Notes: a model not told the origin generated them from the letters alone. Positions 48,095 through 57,527 are shown, counted from the first letter of the stretch. The stretch is DNA of 64,000 nucleotides from Flammeovirga aprica JL-4 (GCF_012844305.1 NZ_JABANE010000003.1:95192-159191); one strand, 5' to 3'. Numbers and translations are program-made.

Positions 48095-48667
48095 ATGGAA
48101 AACGAATTAGGTTTTATCTCACAAATGTTTGATACTTTGTATCTATTTCCAGAGGAATTGGAAGATATAGAGATCCCTGAGGAAGAGTTAGAGAAGGAAG
48201 AAGAGAAAGCTGTAGAAAAAACGGCAGAGGTGGAAAAAACACCTGCTATCACCCCAAAAAAGGTCATTCGGAAGCAATTACCTACGGATTATTATGGGGA
48301 GAATAAAAGGAATATTGTCATTTTTATCGAACATAGTGGTGTAGATATTTTCAGAAGCAAAGAGTTTCAGTTATTGCTCAAAATATTAGGTGCCTTACAA
48401 CTTACATTACAGGAAGTTGCCGTGATCAATGTGCTAGAGCAAAAAGACAATCTGGATACTTTGGTCAAAAAATTACAACCTAAGTTCTTCCTTTATTTTG
48501 TCAATCAGAACGAAAGCCCTCTTTCAGGTGAAAAAGTTGCAAAGTACATTCCTACAGAAATAGATGGTCATCAAGCTGTTGCTGCGGATGGTCTTACAAA
48601 ACTGTTATTGGATGTTGAGAAGAAAAGAGATTTATGGATGGCTTTAAAAGCTTTATTTGAATTATAG
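48095..48667 (+). CDS. Protein of unknown function with acidic linker
   Basis: 190 residues, cytoplasmic. An N-terminal piece (1-20) is joined by a Glu/Lys-rich linker (21-60) to a compact alpha/beta domain (~70-190: RNIVIFIEHSGVDIFRSKEF, VAVINVL, PKFFLYFVNQNE). The domain pattern recalls a DNA polymerase III psi-like or Rossmann-type fold, but no decisive residues are seen. TATCTTTG at 48083-48090 fits a -7 element only 4 bp before the ATG, which would give a leaderless mRNA if used. Confidence 0.65.
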   Translation: MENELGFISQMFDTLYLFPEELEDIEIPEEELEKEEEKAVEKTAEVEKTPAITPKKVIRKQLPTDYYGENKRNIVIFIEHSGVDIFRSKEFQLLLKILGALQLTLQEVAVINVLEQKDNLDTLVKKLQPKFFLYFVNQNESPLSGEKVAKYIPTEIDGHQAVAADGLTKLLLDVEKKRDLWMALKALFEL

Positions 48668-48693
48668 GCTTTAATCCTTTCCACTAATAATAC

Positions 48694-48737
48694 AAAAAGT
48701 CCTATTTACACTACCTTAATGTAAATAGGACTTTTTT
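48694..48737. terminator. Bidirectional terminator between the 190-residue protein and nuoH
   Basis: AAAAAGTCCTATTTACA and its complement form a long stem with loop CTACCTTAA, A-rich before and T-rich after, serving both convergent genes. Confidence 0.92.
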
Positions 48738-48776
48738 ATTTATGAACTACGCTAAGTCTTGCAGTAATCTTTCTTA

Positions 48777-49859
48777 TTAAATCATCAACAACCTCCAAAC
48801 TCCTGTAATGAAAACTAATACCAATCCTGCCGGCGTAAGGTATTTCCAACATAAGGTCATTAATTGATCCACTCTCAATCTTGGATAAGTCCATCTTACC
48901 CACATCTGTACGAAAACCAAGAATAAGGCCTTGCTCATCAACCAGAAGAAACCCCAAAGGTATGCGGAAAGCTCTCCCATTGTACCTGAAGTCCAATCTG
49001 CTAAACGTACAGGACCGATATTAATAAATGGCGTATTCCACGATCCTAGAAATAAAACTACTGCAAATACAGACCCTAGCAACATCACTCCGTATTCTGA
49101 AAGCATCATAAATGCAAAACGCATTCCTGAGTACTCAATATGATAACCGGCAATGATTTCTGATTCTGCTTCAGGAATATCGAAAGGTGCTCTATTCGCT
49201 TCTGCCAGAGATGAAATGAAAAATATAACAAATGCAATTAGCAAAAATGGATTCCTAAAGATATTCCAATTTAATATACCACCTAACTGCGTCACTTCTA
49301 TTCCTAAACCTTTTAATCCAAAAAGGTAATTTTGATCTACACTGAATATTCCTTGTTGTAAAGAGATGATTTCTGTATTTAAACTCTGTGCCGTCATCAC
49401 TGCACATAACACTGCTAATCCGAGTGGCACTTCATAAGATACCATTTGTGCGGCGGATCTCATTGCTCCATATAATGAGTATTTATTATTGGAACTCCAT
49501 CCTGCCGCTAAAATACCCAACACCTCCAATGAAAGTATGGCAAGGATATAAAAAACACCTACTTCGGTTCCTGATCCATAAAGACCATTGGTGAATGGTA
49601 ATACTGCGAATCCTGCAAATACAGGCATAAAAATAAGTATAGGAGCCACCTTGAAAATAGGTTTATCGGCCGCTTTTGGAATGATATCCTCCTTCAATAA
49701 TAATTTCAATATATCTGCCAAGGTTTGCAATAAACCTTTAGGCCCCACATTGACAGGCCCTAATCTATCTTGAATCCATGCAGATACTTTTCGTTCGGCA
49801 TAAACTCCAAATAATGCAAATGTCAATAAGAAAGGAAGATAAAATAAAAGTGCTAGCAT
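48777..49859 (-). CDS. nuoH: NADH-quinone oxidoreductase subunit H
   Basis: 360 residues, about eight membrane helices. The subunit H signatures are clear: YAERKVSAWIQDRLGPVNVG near 20-39 and EANRAPFDIPEAESEIIAGY near 222-241, the quinone-site loop. It is part of the membrane arm of complex I next to the quinone chamber. The N-terminus is somewhat short, with the first helix only ~15 residues before AERK, so an upstream non-ATG start is possible. No other nuo gene is next to it in this window. Confidence 0.94.
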   Translation of the reverse strand: MLALLFYLPFLLTFALFGVYAERKVSAWIQDRLGPVNVGPKGLLQTLADILKLLLKEDIIPKAADKPIFKVAPILIFMPVFAGFAVLPFTNGLYGSGTEVGVFYILAILSLEVLGILAAGWSSNNKYSLYGAMRSAAQMVSYEVPLGLAVLCAVMTAQSLNTEIISLQQGIFSVDQNYLFGLKGLGIEVTQLGGILNWNIFRNPFLLIAFVIFFISSLAEANRAPFDIPEAESEIIAGYHIEYSGMRFAFMMLSEYGVMLLGSVFAVVLFLGSWNTPFINIGPVRLADWTSGTMGELSAYLWGFFWLMSKALFLVFVQMWVRWTYPRLRVDQLMTLCWKYLTPAGLVLVFITGVWRLLMI

Positions 49860-50274
49860 AGTTCTTCTTTTTCCAAAAAAGTAAATTGAACCGCAAGTTA
49901 ATCAAACAATATACTTGGTCAAAAGTAATCTGCCTTTTTTGAAGTAGCGCCACACTCTTATTATGAAAATGCTTCCTTTTTTTTAAATTATTTGAATGCA
50001 AAGCTCATTTGTTAAAAATCAACTAAAGAAACTTCAAAAAAAGTATGACTTTCATTTTCTGGAATACTATTGCTACATGCATTGTTTTGGATTTTTCAAT
50101 AAATGATGATTTTACAATATCATTTAACGATTGGTTCCTAAATATTTGTTGTGCTTAACTTTTTTTAATAATTTTACGATCTGCCACTTATATAAAGATT
50201 TCTTTTTACCATTCATTCAGAGTTATCTTATTTTTTCGTGATTCTATTCATATAGAAGATTAAATTTTAAAGTT
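49860..50274. other. Divergent intergenic region between nuoH and the DUF5686 gene
   Basis: 415 bp with no gene or strong hairpin. On the minus strand TACTTTTG at 49920-49927 fits a -7 element for nuoH, 60 bp before its start. No matching -33 word was found. Confidence 0.45.
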
Positions 50275-52824
50275 TTGACTAGATACATCTCAGTAGTACT
50301 TTTAATACTGATCTCAATAAATGCTTACTGTCAAAGTAGCATTAAAGTGACTGGGCAAATAATTGATCAACAAACAAACGAAACCATACCATACGCAAGT
50401 GTTTATATTGAAGGAACAACGATAGGAACACTTTCTGACATGGACGGTAATTTTTCGGTCAATGTACCTTTACCTGTAAATAAAAAAGTACTTATCGCGT
50501 CATTTATGGGGTATTCCACTCAGAAGAAAAAACTGAATGAGAAGAATGTCCGCAAGAAAATGACCATTAAATTAAAAACTTCAGCCAAACAGCTGGATGA
50601 GGTTGTGATACGCACAAAAAAATGGGAAAACCCCGCTTGGGCCATTATGCGTGCTGTTCAGAAAAATAAATCAACCAACGATAGAGAAAAACTGAAGGCT
50701 TACGAATACGAAAGCTACACTAGAACCAACATCTGGGTGGGTAATGTGAATGAAAATTTCAAGAAAAAGAAAGTCGTTCAGGATGTTCTAAAATCTTTTG
50801 AAAGCTTTGAAAAGGTAGAAGATGAAAATGGACAGCCAATTATTCCCATTTTTGCTTCTGAAGTACTTTCCAATACTTTCTACATCAAAAATCCTGACGC
50901 TAAAACGGAACAAATTATCAAATCCAGAATCAGAAGTGTTGGTCCTGATGATGACGAAATGATCACACAGGTACTAGGTTCTTCATTTGTCGACTTCAAC
51001 CTCTACGATAATAACTTCTTGTTTATTGGTAAATCGTTTATTTCACCGATTACATCTGAATGGAGAAACTTTTATGATTATACCCTTGACCCTAAAAAAG
51101 TAGATGTAAACGGGATCACTTGTCATAAAATTGCATTTGAACCTCGTCGTGAAGAAGACTTAGCCTTTGCTGGTAATTTATACATTGCCGATTCTGCCAA
51201 TCATTTTGCATTAGTGAAAATTGACGGAACCTTAGGACAAGGAGCTAATATCAACTTCATTGACAGCGTTTTTATTGACCAAAGTTATACTCCTATCGTA
51301 CAGGAGGATGGCTCTTCTGCTTGGATGCCTCTGCATCAAAACTTTGTCGTTTCAGTCGGTAAAATTGGAGAAAAATGGGCCAAAGTAAAGATCAAAATAA
51401 AAATCAGAAACAAAGATTTCGTAGTCAACGAGCCTAAATCTCGTTCTTTTTATGAACAACCCGTTTTAGTTGCTACTGACGCGTATCTTGATGGCAATAA
51501 TGAGGAATTCTGGGATGATCATCGGCACGAGAAACTTTCCTCCACCGATGCGCAGGTGTTCTCTATGATTGACTCAGCCGAGGAAACACCTAGAGTAAAA
51601 AGACTTGCAGCAATTGGTGATATACTTATCAGTGGTCATAAAAAAGTAGGACCTGTAGAATTTGGCCCTTGGCCCTTTATTTATGCAGGCAATAGCGTAG
51701 AAAAGCACCGTTTCCAAATCGGCTTAAGAACCAACAATGAGTTCAGCAACAAATTCTCTTTCAGTGGTTTTGGTGCTTATGGCATTAAAGATAAAAAATG
51801 GAAATATGGAGTTACAGCTAGAGCGATACTGAATAGAGAAAAATGGAGTATCATTGGTATTCAACATTTCAATGATCTGAGCAGAGTCAGTGTCAATCAA
51901 GCGAACTTTAATAGTAAACCGATTTTCTTGGCGTCATTACGATGGGGCGACATGCGCTACCCTTATATGGAACAGAATACTAATATCTGGTACGAATCCG
52001 ATGTGATGCGAGGCCTCAACGTTCAAGCAAAATTTACCAAAAGAATCATAGATCCACTTTTCCCTTACAAAATGGATGGTGAATTTGTAGACAACAAACC
52101 TGTTTATGACCGTCTGAATGGCTCCGAATTTTTCTTTAAACTGACTTACGGTTTAGGATACAAATACATTGCTACGCGTACACACAACAGAAAGAAAATA
52201 GCACAAGACAACAGACCAAGAATCACGATTGACTACACGATCGGTATTCCTGATTTATTTGGCAGTAATTACAAATTCCAACAAATCAGAGTTGGACTTG
52301 ACCAAAAAGCCCGATTGGGTAAACTTGGAACATCAACCTACACACTATCCGGAGGATATATCCCGACAAAGACGCCTTTCCCACTCTTGGCGATGCCTTT
52401 TGGTAATAATGTACCGATTCTTTACAATCAGTTTGCTTTCAATATGATGAACTTGGGTGAGTTTGTGGCTGACAAGTGGACTTCATTACAATTGATCCAC
52501 CGTTTTGAAGGCAATCTCTTAAACAGAATTCCTTTTGTGAAGAGAATGGGCTGGAGAGCAGTAGGTATGTGTAATGTAGTTTATGGTGATCTTTCTGAAA
52601 AGAACAGAAACCAAAGTGTACTTCCTCAACTACTTGAAGGAGAAAGCTACGACCCTGCAAGGGAAGCTAAACCCCTGGATCCTTCAATGCCTTATGTTGA
52701 ACTGGGAACAGGTGTAGAAAATGTATTCAAAGTTTTAAGAGTGTACACTATTTGGAGAACTACCTACCGTACTCCTACAGCCGATAACTTCGCAGTCTAT
52801 TTAGCATTGGGTATTTCATTCTAG
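50275..52824 (+). CDS. DUF5686/carboxypeptidase-regulatory-like outer-membrane protein
   Basis: 849 residues, start TTG at 50275 followed by a Sec signal peptide ending NAYCQ (~20). A carboxypeptidase-regulatory-like beta domain (~22-105: VTGQIIDQQTNETIPYASVY) precedes the DUF5686 region, which ends as a beta barrel (alternating strands from ~480, last residues YLALGISF with terminal Phe). Such proteins look like TonB-plug-less outer-membrane barrels of Bacteroidota; their function is unknown. Upstream ispF follows 68 bp later. Confidence 0.85.
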   Translation: MTRYISVVLLILISINAYCQSSIKVTGQIIDQQTNETIPYASVYIEGTTIGTLSDMDGNFSVNVPLPVNKKVLIASFMGYSTQKKKLNEKNVRKKMTIKLKTSAKQLDEVVIRTKKWENPAWAIMRAVQKNKSTNDREKLKAYEYESYTRTNIWVGNVNENFKKKKVVQDVLKSFESFEKVEDENGQPIIPIFASEVLSNTFYIKNPDAKTEQIIKSRIRSVGPDDDEMITQVLGSSFVDFNLYDNNFLFIGKSFISPITSEWRNFYDYTLDPKKVDVNGITCHKIAFEPRREEDLAFAGNLYIADSANHFALVKIDGTLGQGANINFIDSVFIDQSYTPIVQEDGSSAWMPLHQNFVVSVGKIGEKWAKVKIKIKIRNKDFVVNEPKSRSFYEQPVLVATDAYLDGNNEEFWDDHRHEKLSSTDAQVFSMIDSAEETPRVKRLAAIGDILISGHKKVGPVEFGPWPFIYAGNSVEKHRFQIGLRTNNEFSNKFSFSGFGAYGIKDKKWKYGVTARAILNREKWSIIGIQHFNDLSRVSVNQANFNSKPIFLASLRWGDMRYPYMEQNTNIWYESDVMRGLNVQAKFTKRIIDPLFPYKMDGEFVDNKPVYDRLNGSEFFFKLTYGLGYKYIATRTHNRKKIAQDNRPRITIDYTIGIPDLFGSNYKFQQIRVGLDQKARLGKLGTSTYTLSGGYIPTKTPFPLLAMPFGNNVPILYNQFAFNMMNLGEFVADKWTSLQLIHRFEGNLLNRIPFVKRMGWRAVGMCNVVYGDLSEKNRNQSVLPQLLEGESYDPAREAKPLDPSMPYVELGTGVENVFKVLRVYTIWRTTYRTPTADNFAVYLALGISF

Positions 52825-52868
52825 TTTTTTTCCTGAGCAGAGAAACAAAATTACTTACTCAAAAAAAT

Positions 52869-52876
52869 TATATTTG
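52869..52876 (+). promoter_or_regulatory. Possible -7 element of ispF
   Basis: TATATTTG fits TAnnTTTG and lies 16 bp before the ispF ATG. No TTTG word at the proper distance upstream. Confidence 0.3.
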
Positions 52877-52892
52877 TAAAAAAATTAAGATT

Positions 52893-53372
52893 ATGAAAAT
52901 AAGAGTAGGACAAGGTTACGATGTTCACAAATTAGGTGAAGGAGAGGAATTATGGTTAGGTGGTATTCAATTGGATCACACACATGGTCTGATAGGTCAT
53001 TCTGATGCTGATGTACTCATTCATGCTATCTGTGATGCCGTATTAGGAGCTGCCAATATGAGGGACATAGGCTTTCATTTTGCTGATACAGATCCTCAAT
53101 ACAAAGGCATTGACAGTAAAATTTTACTGAAAGATGTCATGAAAATTGTACGCGAACAGGGTTGGGAATTCGGTAACGTAGACTGTACTATTGTGGCACA
53201 GCGTCCTAAAATTAATCCTCATATCCCTGCTATGAAAAAATGCATGGCTGAGGTGATGAATGTAGACGAAGAAGATATTTCAATCAAAGCAACCACTTCC
53301 GAAAAAATGGGTTTTGTGGGTAGAGAAGAAGGCATGGCAGTACATGCAGTAGCTTTGATCACAAAAGCATAA
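52893..53372 (+). CDS. ispF: 2-C-methyl-D-erythritol 2,4-cyclodiphosphate synthase
   Basis: 159 residues, normal family length. Zinc ligands Asp10 and His12 in GQGYDVHKLG and His44 in DVLIHAICDA are present, as are GHSDADVL, DIGFHFADTDP and the C-terminal TTSEKMGFVGREEG. It forms a cytoplasmic homotrimer that cyclises CDP-ME-2-phosphate in the MEP isoprenoid pathway. Confidence 0.97.
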   Translation: MKIRVGQGYDVHKLGEGEELWLGGIQLDHTHGLIGHSDADVLIHAICDAVLGAANMRDIGFHFADTDPQYKGIDSKILLKDVMKIVREQGWEFGNVDCTIVAQRPKINPHIPAMKKCMAEVMNVDEEDISIKATTSEKMGFVGREEGMAVHAVALITKA

Positions 53373-53390
53373 ATTCTAAGGCAGAATATA

Positions 53391-53433
53391 AAAAAACAGG
53401 ACAACGTTACTTTTTCCGTTGTCCTGTTTTTTT
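53391..53433. terminator. Bidirectional terminator between ispF and the MutS relative
   Basis: CAGGACAACG and CGTTGTCCTG arms with A-run before and T-run after, between convergent genes. Confidence 0.92.
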
Positions 53434-53443
53434 ATTTTAAAAT

Positions 53444-55261
53444 TTATTCCGTCTCCAAACCTAACTCACTCAGCAACAAGGATGCATTAAATTTCTCACA
53501 CACTCCATTTTTCAACTTATAATCAAAATCGAACTCGTTATTTGTGTAATCAAAATCAAAATGATAGTTCTTTGTGATGTTTGGCTTATGCTCTTCAAAT
53601 TCTGACAACTGCAAATCATGCGTAGCTACGAGGATATGAGAAGCAGAAGACTCTTGGAGCTTTTGAAGTAAAGCGAAAGAACCTTTTAATTTATCTACAG
53701 AGTTTGTTCCTCTCAGCATTTCATCCACCAAAAATAAATCACAACCTCCTTGATCCACTGCTTCAATGATTAATCGGATTCGTTCTAATTCCGCTTTAAA
53801 AGTGGATTCGCTTAGCCTTAAAGAATCAGCTATACGCATAGAAGTGATCAGCCTCGGTTTCCTTCCCATTTTAAAAGAAGATGCACAAACTACTGTACCT
53901 GCATAAGCAAGTAACAGGTTGACTCCTATCACTCTAAGGAAAGTACTTTTCCCAGACATATTCGAGCCTGTTACAATACTGATTCTATTGGAAGCATCTA
54001 ATGTGTAAGAATTTCTTACCCCTCCATTTTGAATACCATTATTCCCTTCAAAAATTAAAGGATGCCCCATATCTTCCCCTTCAAAAACAATAGTTTCGTT
54101 GTCTTCAAAATCAGGCATAGCCCAGTCGCTATAATTACGTTTGTGAGTTCCTAAACTATTATAAGCCTCAATGGAACCTATGACATCAAATAGTTTATCA
54201 AACAGGTCAGGGTATTTATTGAACCATTTTCTTATTTTGAAAACGACTAATATATCAAAAGGAATGATTACGTACAGTACCACCAAACCCAGCATATTCT
54301 TTCGGATATAAAGCTGTTCTATATCATTAGAAAGTTTGAGCAAGGGCTTGTAAAAGTCTCCTCCCTCTAATTCTTTGATTTTATTGACAAGCAGAACACT
54401 TTTAAACTCTTCCTCACTGATCAGTTTTATAGCATTGGCTAGCCTTGAAAGTGATTCTGAGGTACTGTCTAAGTAAGCAATAAACGTGGATACTTGCTTG
54501 CCCACTTTACCCATAATCCAAAAGTTGCTCAAAACCAGAACCGCAGCCGCTTCTTTTGAGTATTCAAAGGAAGTATGAACACTTAGATAAATCAAGATCC
54601 AGGCAATAGGCACAAAAATCAAATATCCTTTCAGAAATGTTTCTCTTTCAAATTTGAAATTTTTCAGTGCAATTGAGTTGATATTGAAGTATTTTTTGGG
54701 TTTTGAATCATCAAAAAGAAATAATTTAAGCTGGTCTGAAAAAGATTCCTTACCTGCCAATTCTTTGACCACTTCCTGTCTTTCTTTAATTTCTTCTGAA
54801 GGCGTAGCATGACTGTCTTGAGCAAAAAATGACGCTAATAGACGCTCTCCCCATTGCGTTGAACAACGATTGATAAAGTGGAATAATGAGTGCGTACCAA
54901 ACACGTCCAAGTCATGACCATAATTATGCACTGTGGTGTTATATTCTTCCCCATCTTCATAAATATTGGCCTCACCTTTACTGATGTTTACCTCATTCTC
55001 TGTCAGCAACTTTAATGTTTCCAACTCCCTGATTTGCTTGATGACATCCGTATGTACTCTTACAAGCAAGACAAAAAGGACTAGAATAATGAAAAAGCTG
55101 AAAAACAGACCTCCTTCTTCATAAAATTGATACGCAAAATAAGCGATAAAAATTCCTGCTACTACAGTAGACAGCCTCATCATTGAATAACGCTGAGACT
55201 TAGAATTTAACTGTTTTAATTGTAGAGAAATCTGACTTAGCTTTTCCTGATAGTTTGACAT
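53444..55261 (-). CDS. Membrane-anchored MutS-family ATPase
   Basis: About 605 residues from the ATG at 55261. Two hydrophobic pairs (about 28-70 and 215-260) and a further segment near 320 predict membrane helices, which is unusual for MutS proteins. The C-terminal MutS ATPase domain is intact: Walker A TGSNMSGKSTFLR, SMRIADSLRLSESTFKAE, Walker B CDLFLVDEMLRGTN and the HILVATHDLQLSE motif. The mismatch-recognition and connector domains of MutS1 are absent. This matches the poorly known MutS-like group of Bacteroidota; a role in mismatch repair is doubtful. Confidence 0.85.
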   Translation of the reverse strand: MSNYQEKLSQISLQLKQLNSKSQRYSMMRLSTVVAGIFIAYFAYQFYEEGGLFFSFFIILVLFVLLVRVHTDVIKQIRELETLKLLTENEVNISKGEANIYEDGEEYNTTVHNYGHDLDVFGTHSLFHFINRCSTQWGERLLASFFAQDSHATPSEEIKERQEVVKELAGKESFSDQLKLFLFDDSKPKKYFNINSIALKNFKFERETFLKGYLIFVPIAWILIYLSVHTSFEYSKEAAAVLVLSNFWIMGKVGKQVSTFIAYLDSTSESLSRLANAIKLISEEEFKSVLLVNKIKELEGGDFYKPLLKLSNDIEQLYIRKNMLGLVVLYVIIPFDILVVFKIRKWFNKYPDLFDKLFDVIGSIEAYNSLGTHKRNYSDWAMPDFEDNETIVFEGEDMGHPLIFEGNNGIQNGGVRNSYTLDASNRISIVTGSNMSGKSTFLRVIGVNLLLAYAGTVVCASSFKMGRKPRLITSMRIADSLRLSESTFKAELERIRLIIEAVDQGGCDLFLVDEMLRGTNSVDKLKGSFALLQKLQESSASHILVATHDLQLSEFEEHKPNITKNYHFDFDYTNNEFDFDYKLKNGVCEKFNASLLLSELGLETE

Positions 55262-55536
55262 ACAATAAAATTTCGTCAATCGTTTATCTTCCAAAAATTG
55301 TAATAGCAAATGTAAAAGAAAAACATTAATAATTTATGTTTTCTGTTTAATGTTGAAGCATTCTAAGTGATGAGCTTTTTTAATACTTCAGAAGTTAAAA
55401 AACATCAAATCAATCATTACCAAACAATTACAAACTACTCAAAATAATATACACCAATAGTGTTTTTGTGATATTTCATAATGTTACATGAATTAAAAAA
55501 AGTAAAAGAATTCGACTTATTACAACTTTTCTACGT

Positions 55537-55544
55537 TACATTTG
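55537..55544 (+). promoter_or_regulatory. Possible -7 element for the 55548 gene and porin
   Basis: TACATTTG fits TAnnTTTG; TTCGAC lies 20 bp upstream as a weak -33 word. Its position means transcription would start near 55549. Confidence 0.4.
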
Positions 55545-55547
55545 CAG

Positions 55548-55985
55548 TTGGATTTACTACTATCATCATTTATTTTGAGATTTTCAAAAACATATAAGCA
55601 TTTATTCAGACACCTATTTACAGTATGGGTGGCACTCCACACATTGAATTACAGTGTGGATATTGATGCTGTATTGTTTTCTCAAGCCAATTATTCTACG
55701 GAAGAAATCACTCTTTATGATAATAAAGTAGAGTCCTTTTTTGAAATTTTTGTGCATTTACTTTGGGAAGGTCAATTGGACGACCTGAAAGATAATCCTT
55801 TTTCTCAAAACGAATCCAAAAGTTTTATTCCAAAGGTTTTTACATTCGTAAATGCCTGTCAAATCATTTATGAAGCAGAGGAAGCTGTTCTTCATTTCAA
55901 AGAACAGCTAGACTTTTTCTATTTAGATCAAAGTTACCCTACTCCTACTGCTGACATCATTCCTCCCCCTCCACGAGTGGCTTAA
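55548..55985 (+). CDS. Small protein of unknown function upstream of a porin gene
   Basis: The open frame starts at TTG 55542; TTG 55548 and GTG 55629 are alternatives, and a predicted promoter makes the first two leaderless at best. From 55548 it is 145 residues. There is no signal peptide of normal type; a weakly hydrophobic stretch (FTVWVALHTLNYSVDI) comes early, the rest is helical and acidic, and it ends in a proline-rich tail (ADIIPPPPRVA). No family recognised. The next gene is the porin, 80 bp on, across a strongly structured spacer. Confidence 0.5.
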   Translation: MDLLLSSFILRFSKTYKHLFRHLFTVWVALHTLNYSVDIDAVLFSQANYSTEEITLYDNKVESFFEIFVHLLWEGQLDDLKDNPFSQNESKSFIPKVFTFVNACQIIYEAEEAVLHFKEQLDFFYLDQSYPTPTADIIPPPPRVA

Positions 55986-56051
55986 ATTATTCGGCAACGT
56001 GCACTTTTCTGCACTTTCAATAATTTAAAACAGCTTCTATACGCATAGAAG
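55982..56051 (+). promoter_or_regulatory. Structured spacer, candidate RNA element before the porin gene
   Basis: TTAAATTATT (55982-55991) and AATAATTTAA (56019-56028) form a perfect 10-bp outer stem, and GTGCA/TGCAC (55999-56003 / 56010-56014) an inner hairpin. A second hairpin CTTCTAT-ACGC-ATAGAAG follows at 56034-56051. No T run follows, so it is not a simple terminator. Confidence 0.5.
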
Positions 56052-56065
56052 ACAACCACTCTATC

Positions 56066-57394
56066 ATGAAAAAAATATTATTCTTACTGGGATTAGGTTT
56101 GAGCCTATTCACAGTTAATTTATATGCTCAGGAATCTTCACAAGAAATAAATGAAGAGGTTGAGCCTGAAACTAAATTCAAACAACAACCTGGGCTTGCT
56201 AAAGCCGCTTCTAAGATTTTTTATTCTGAAAAACCATGGAGTGTTTCTGGTTTTGGTGAGATTTCTTATGTCAACAGAAATGACATTCCGTTAGGCATGG
56301 AAGATGATATTGAGTTATCATACAATAACCTTTACCGTTTCTCTACTTTCTTTGGCTACCGTTTTACAGATAAAATTATCTGGAACTCAGAAGTGATGAT
56401 CGAATACCTTCAAGATCCTGCCGGAAACAGTCACTTTGAATTTATTTTAGAAGCCTTCTTAGATTTCTCCATTCACAAATCATTTAATGTAAGAGCAGGT
56501 TTATACCCTATGAATATTGGTTATATCAACAATAATGATGAGCCTGTAATGTTTGGATCTGTAAACCGCTCTGATGTTGAAAGAATCATTGTTCCGTCTA
56601 CTTGGATGGGAATGGGTGTAAGTGCTTACGGTGTTATCTCACCAAGCTTCAACTATGCTACAGGAGTTACGCAAGGATTAGATGGGGCACACTTTTTAAG
56701 TGGAAGTTTCATTCGTCAAGGTAGAGAACCAAGATTTGACAGTGAGGCGTTTTCTACTTATGCTTACAACGGACAAATCAATTATGTAGGTCTAAAGAAC
56801 TGGACGCTAAGTGCATCAATGTATGTGGGACAGGCAGGAAATAATCAAACGGTTCAAACTTCTACAGGAGATTATAAAACTGCTGATGCAGTCGCACAAT
56901 TGTACACTGCTTACGCAAGATATGAACAAAAGAACTGGGAGTTTATGGCATTGGCTACTCATGGCTTTATGTCAGGCACTGATGACCTTTTTGAGCTAAC
57001 AAAAATGGGTAATGGAGGCGTAGGCCAAGTAATGGCCAATCAAAATGTAGGCTACTTGGTGGAAGGAAGCTATGATCTATTATCTCTATTTGGAGAACGT
57101 TCATTCTTAAGAAAAAAGAATGCGCTTATCGATCCGCATCATGTAAAAATCCCTTTGTTTGTTAGATACGAATACATCAACACACACAAAGATTATAATA
57201 AAAACCTCTTAGCTGAAAATAATGCGAATATGGTCCATTTTAATTCAGACATTATTACGGTGGGTTTGAACTTCAAACCAAGAGAGGAGATTGCTTTCAA
57301 GATTGATTATCAATTTAGAAACAATCGAGCAACAGGACCATACGCCGCCAAAGAGGATAATTTACTCGAACTAGGTATTGGGTTTATTTTCTAA
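56066..57394 (+). CDS. Outer-membrane porin-like beta-barrel protein
   Basis: 442 residues. A Sec signal peptide ends LYAQ (~21), followed by a short acidic linker and from ~55 a run of amphipathic strands (SVSGFGEISYVNR, RFSTFFGYRFTDKIIWNSEV, FNVRAGLYPMNIGYINNND) to the terminal ELGIGFIF with last residue Phe. This is the pattern of phosphate-selective-porin-like proteins of Bacteroidota. It would let small solutes pass the outer membrane; the substrate is unknown. A terminator follows. Confidence 0.82.
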   Translation: MKKILFLLGLGLSLFTVNLYAQESSQEINEEVEPETKFKQQPGLAKAASKIFYSEKPWSVSGFGEISYVNRNDIPLGMEDDIELSYNNLYRFSTFFGYRFTDKIIWNSEVMIEYLQDPAGNSHFEFILEAFLDFSIHKSFNVRAGLYPMNIGYINNNDEPVMFGSVNRSDVERIIVPSTWMGMGVSAYGVISPSFNYATGVTQGLDGAHFLSGSFIRQGREPRFDSEAFSTYAYNGQINYVGLKNWTLSASMYVGQAGNNQTVQTSTGDYKTADAVAQLYTAYARYEQKNWEFMALATHGFMSGTDDLFELTKMGNGGVGQVMANQNVGYLVEGSYDLLSLFGERSFLRKKNALIDPHHVKIPLFVRYEYINTHKDYNKNLLAENNANMVHFNSDIITVGLNFKPREEIAFKIDYQFRNNRATGPYAAKEDNLLELGIGFIF

Positions 57395-57433
57395 CCTTTG
57401 ACAACTTAACTAAAACTAAATCACCAATTTTTT

Positions 57434-57468
57434 CCCTTTAAGGTATTTTACTTTAAAGGGATTTTTTT
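57434..57468 (+). terminator. Terminator of the porin gene
   Basis: CCCTTTAA and TTAAAGGG arms with an 11-nt loop, then ATTTTTTT, 39 bp after the stop. Confidence 0.85.
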
Positions 57469-57513
57469 GAAATCATTATTTCTATCCTTCATTTCTACTA
57501 TATTTATAGAGGC

Positions 57514-57527
57514 AGGTAATATTACCT
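57514..57527. promoter_or_regulatory. Perfect 14-bp palindrome upstream of the Omp85-family gene
   Basis: AGGTAATATTACCT, 31 bp before the ATG at 57559; a candidate operator for a dimeric regulator, without known owner. Confidence 0.35.

Noticed and set aside
48736..48996. 86-residue frame on the minus strand overlapping the end of nuoH
   Set aside because: It overlaps nuoH in another frame and runs into the bidirectional terminator; the residue pattern has no protein character of its own.
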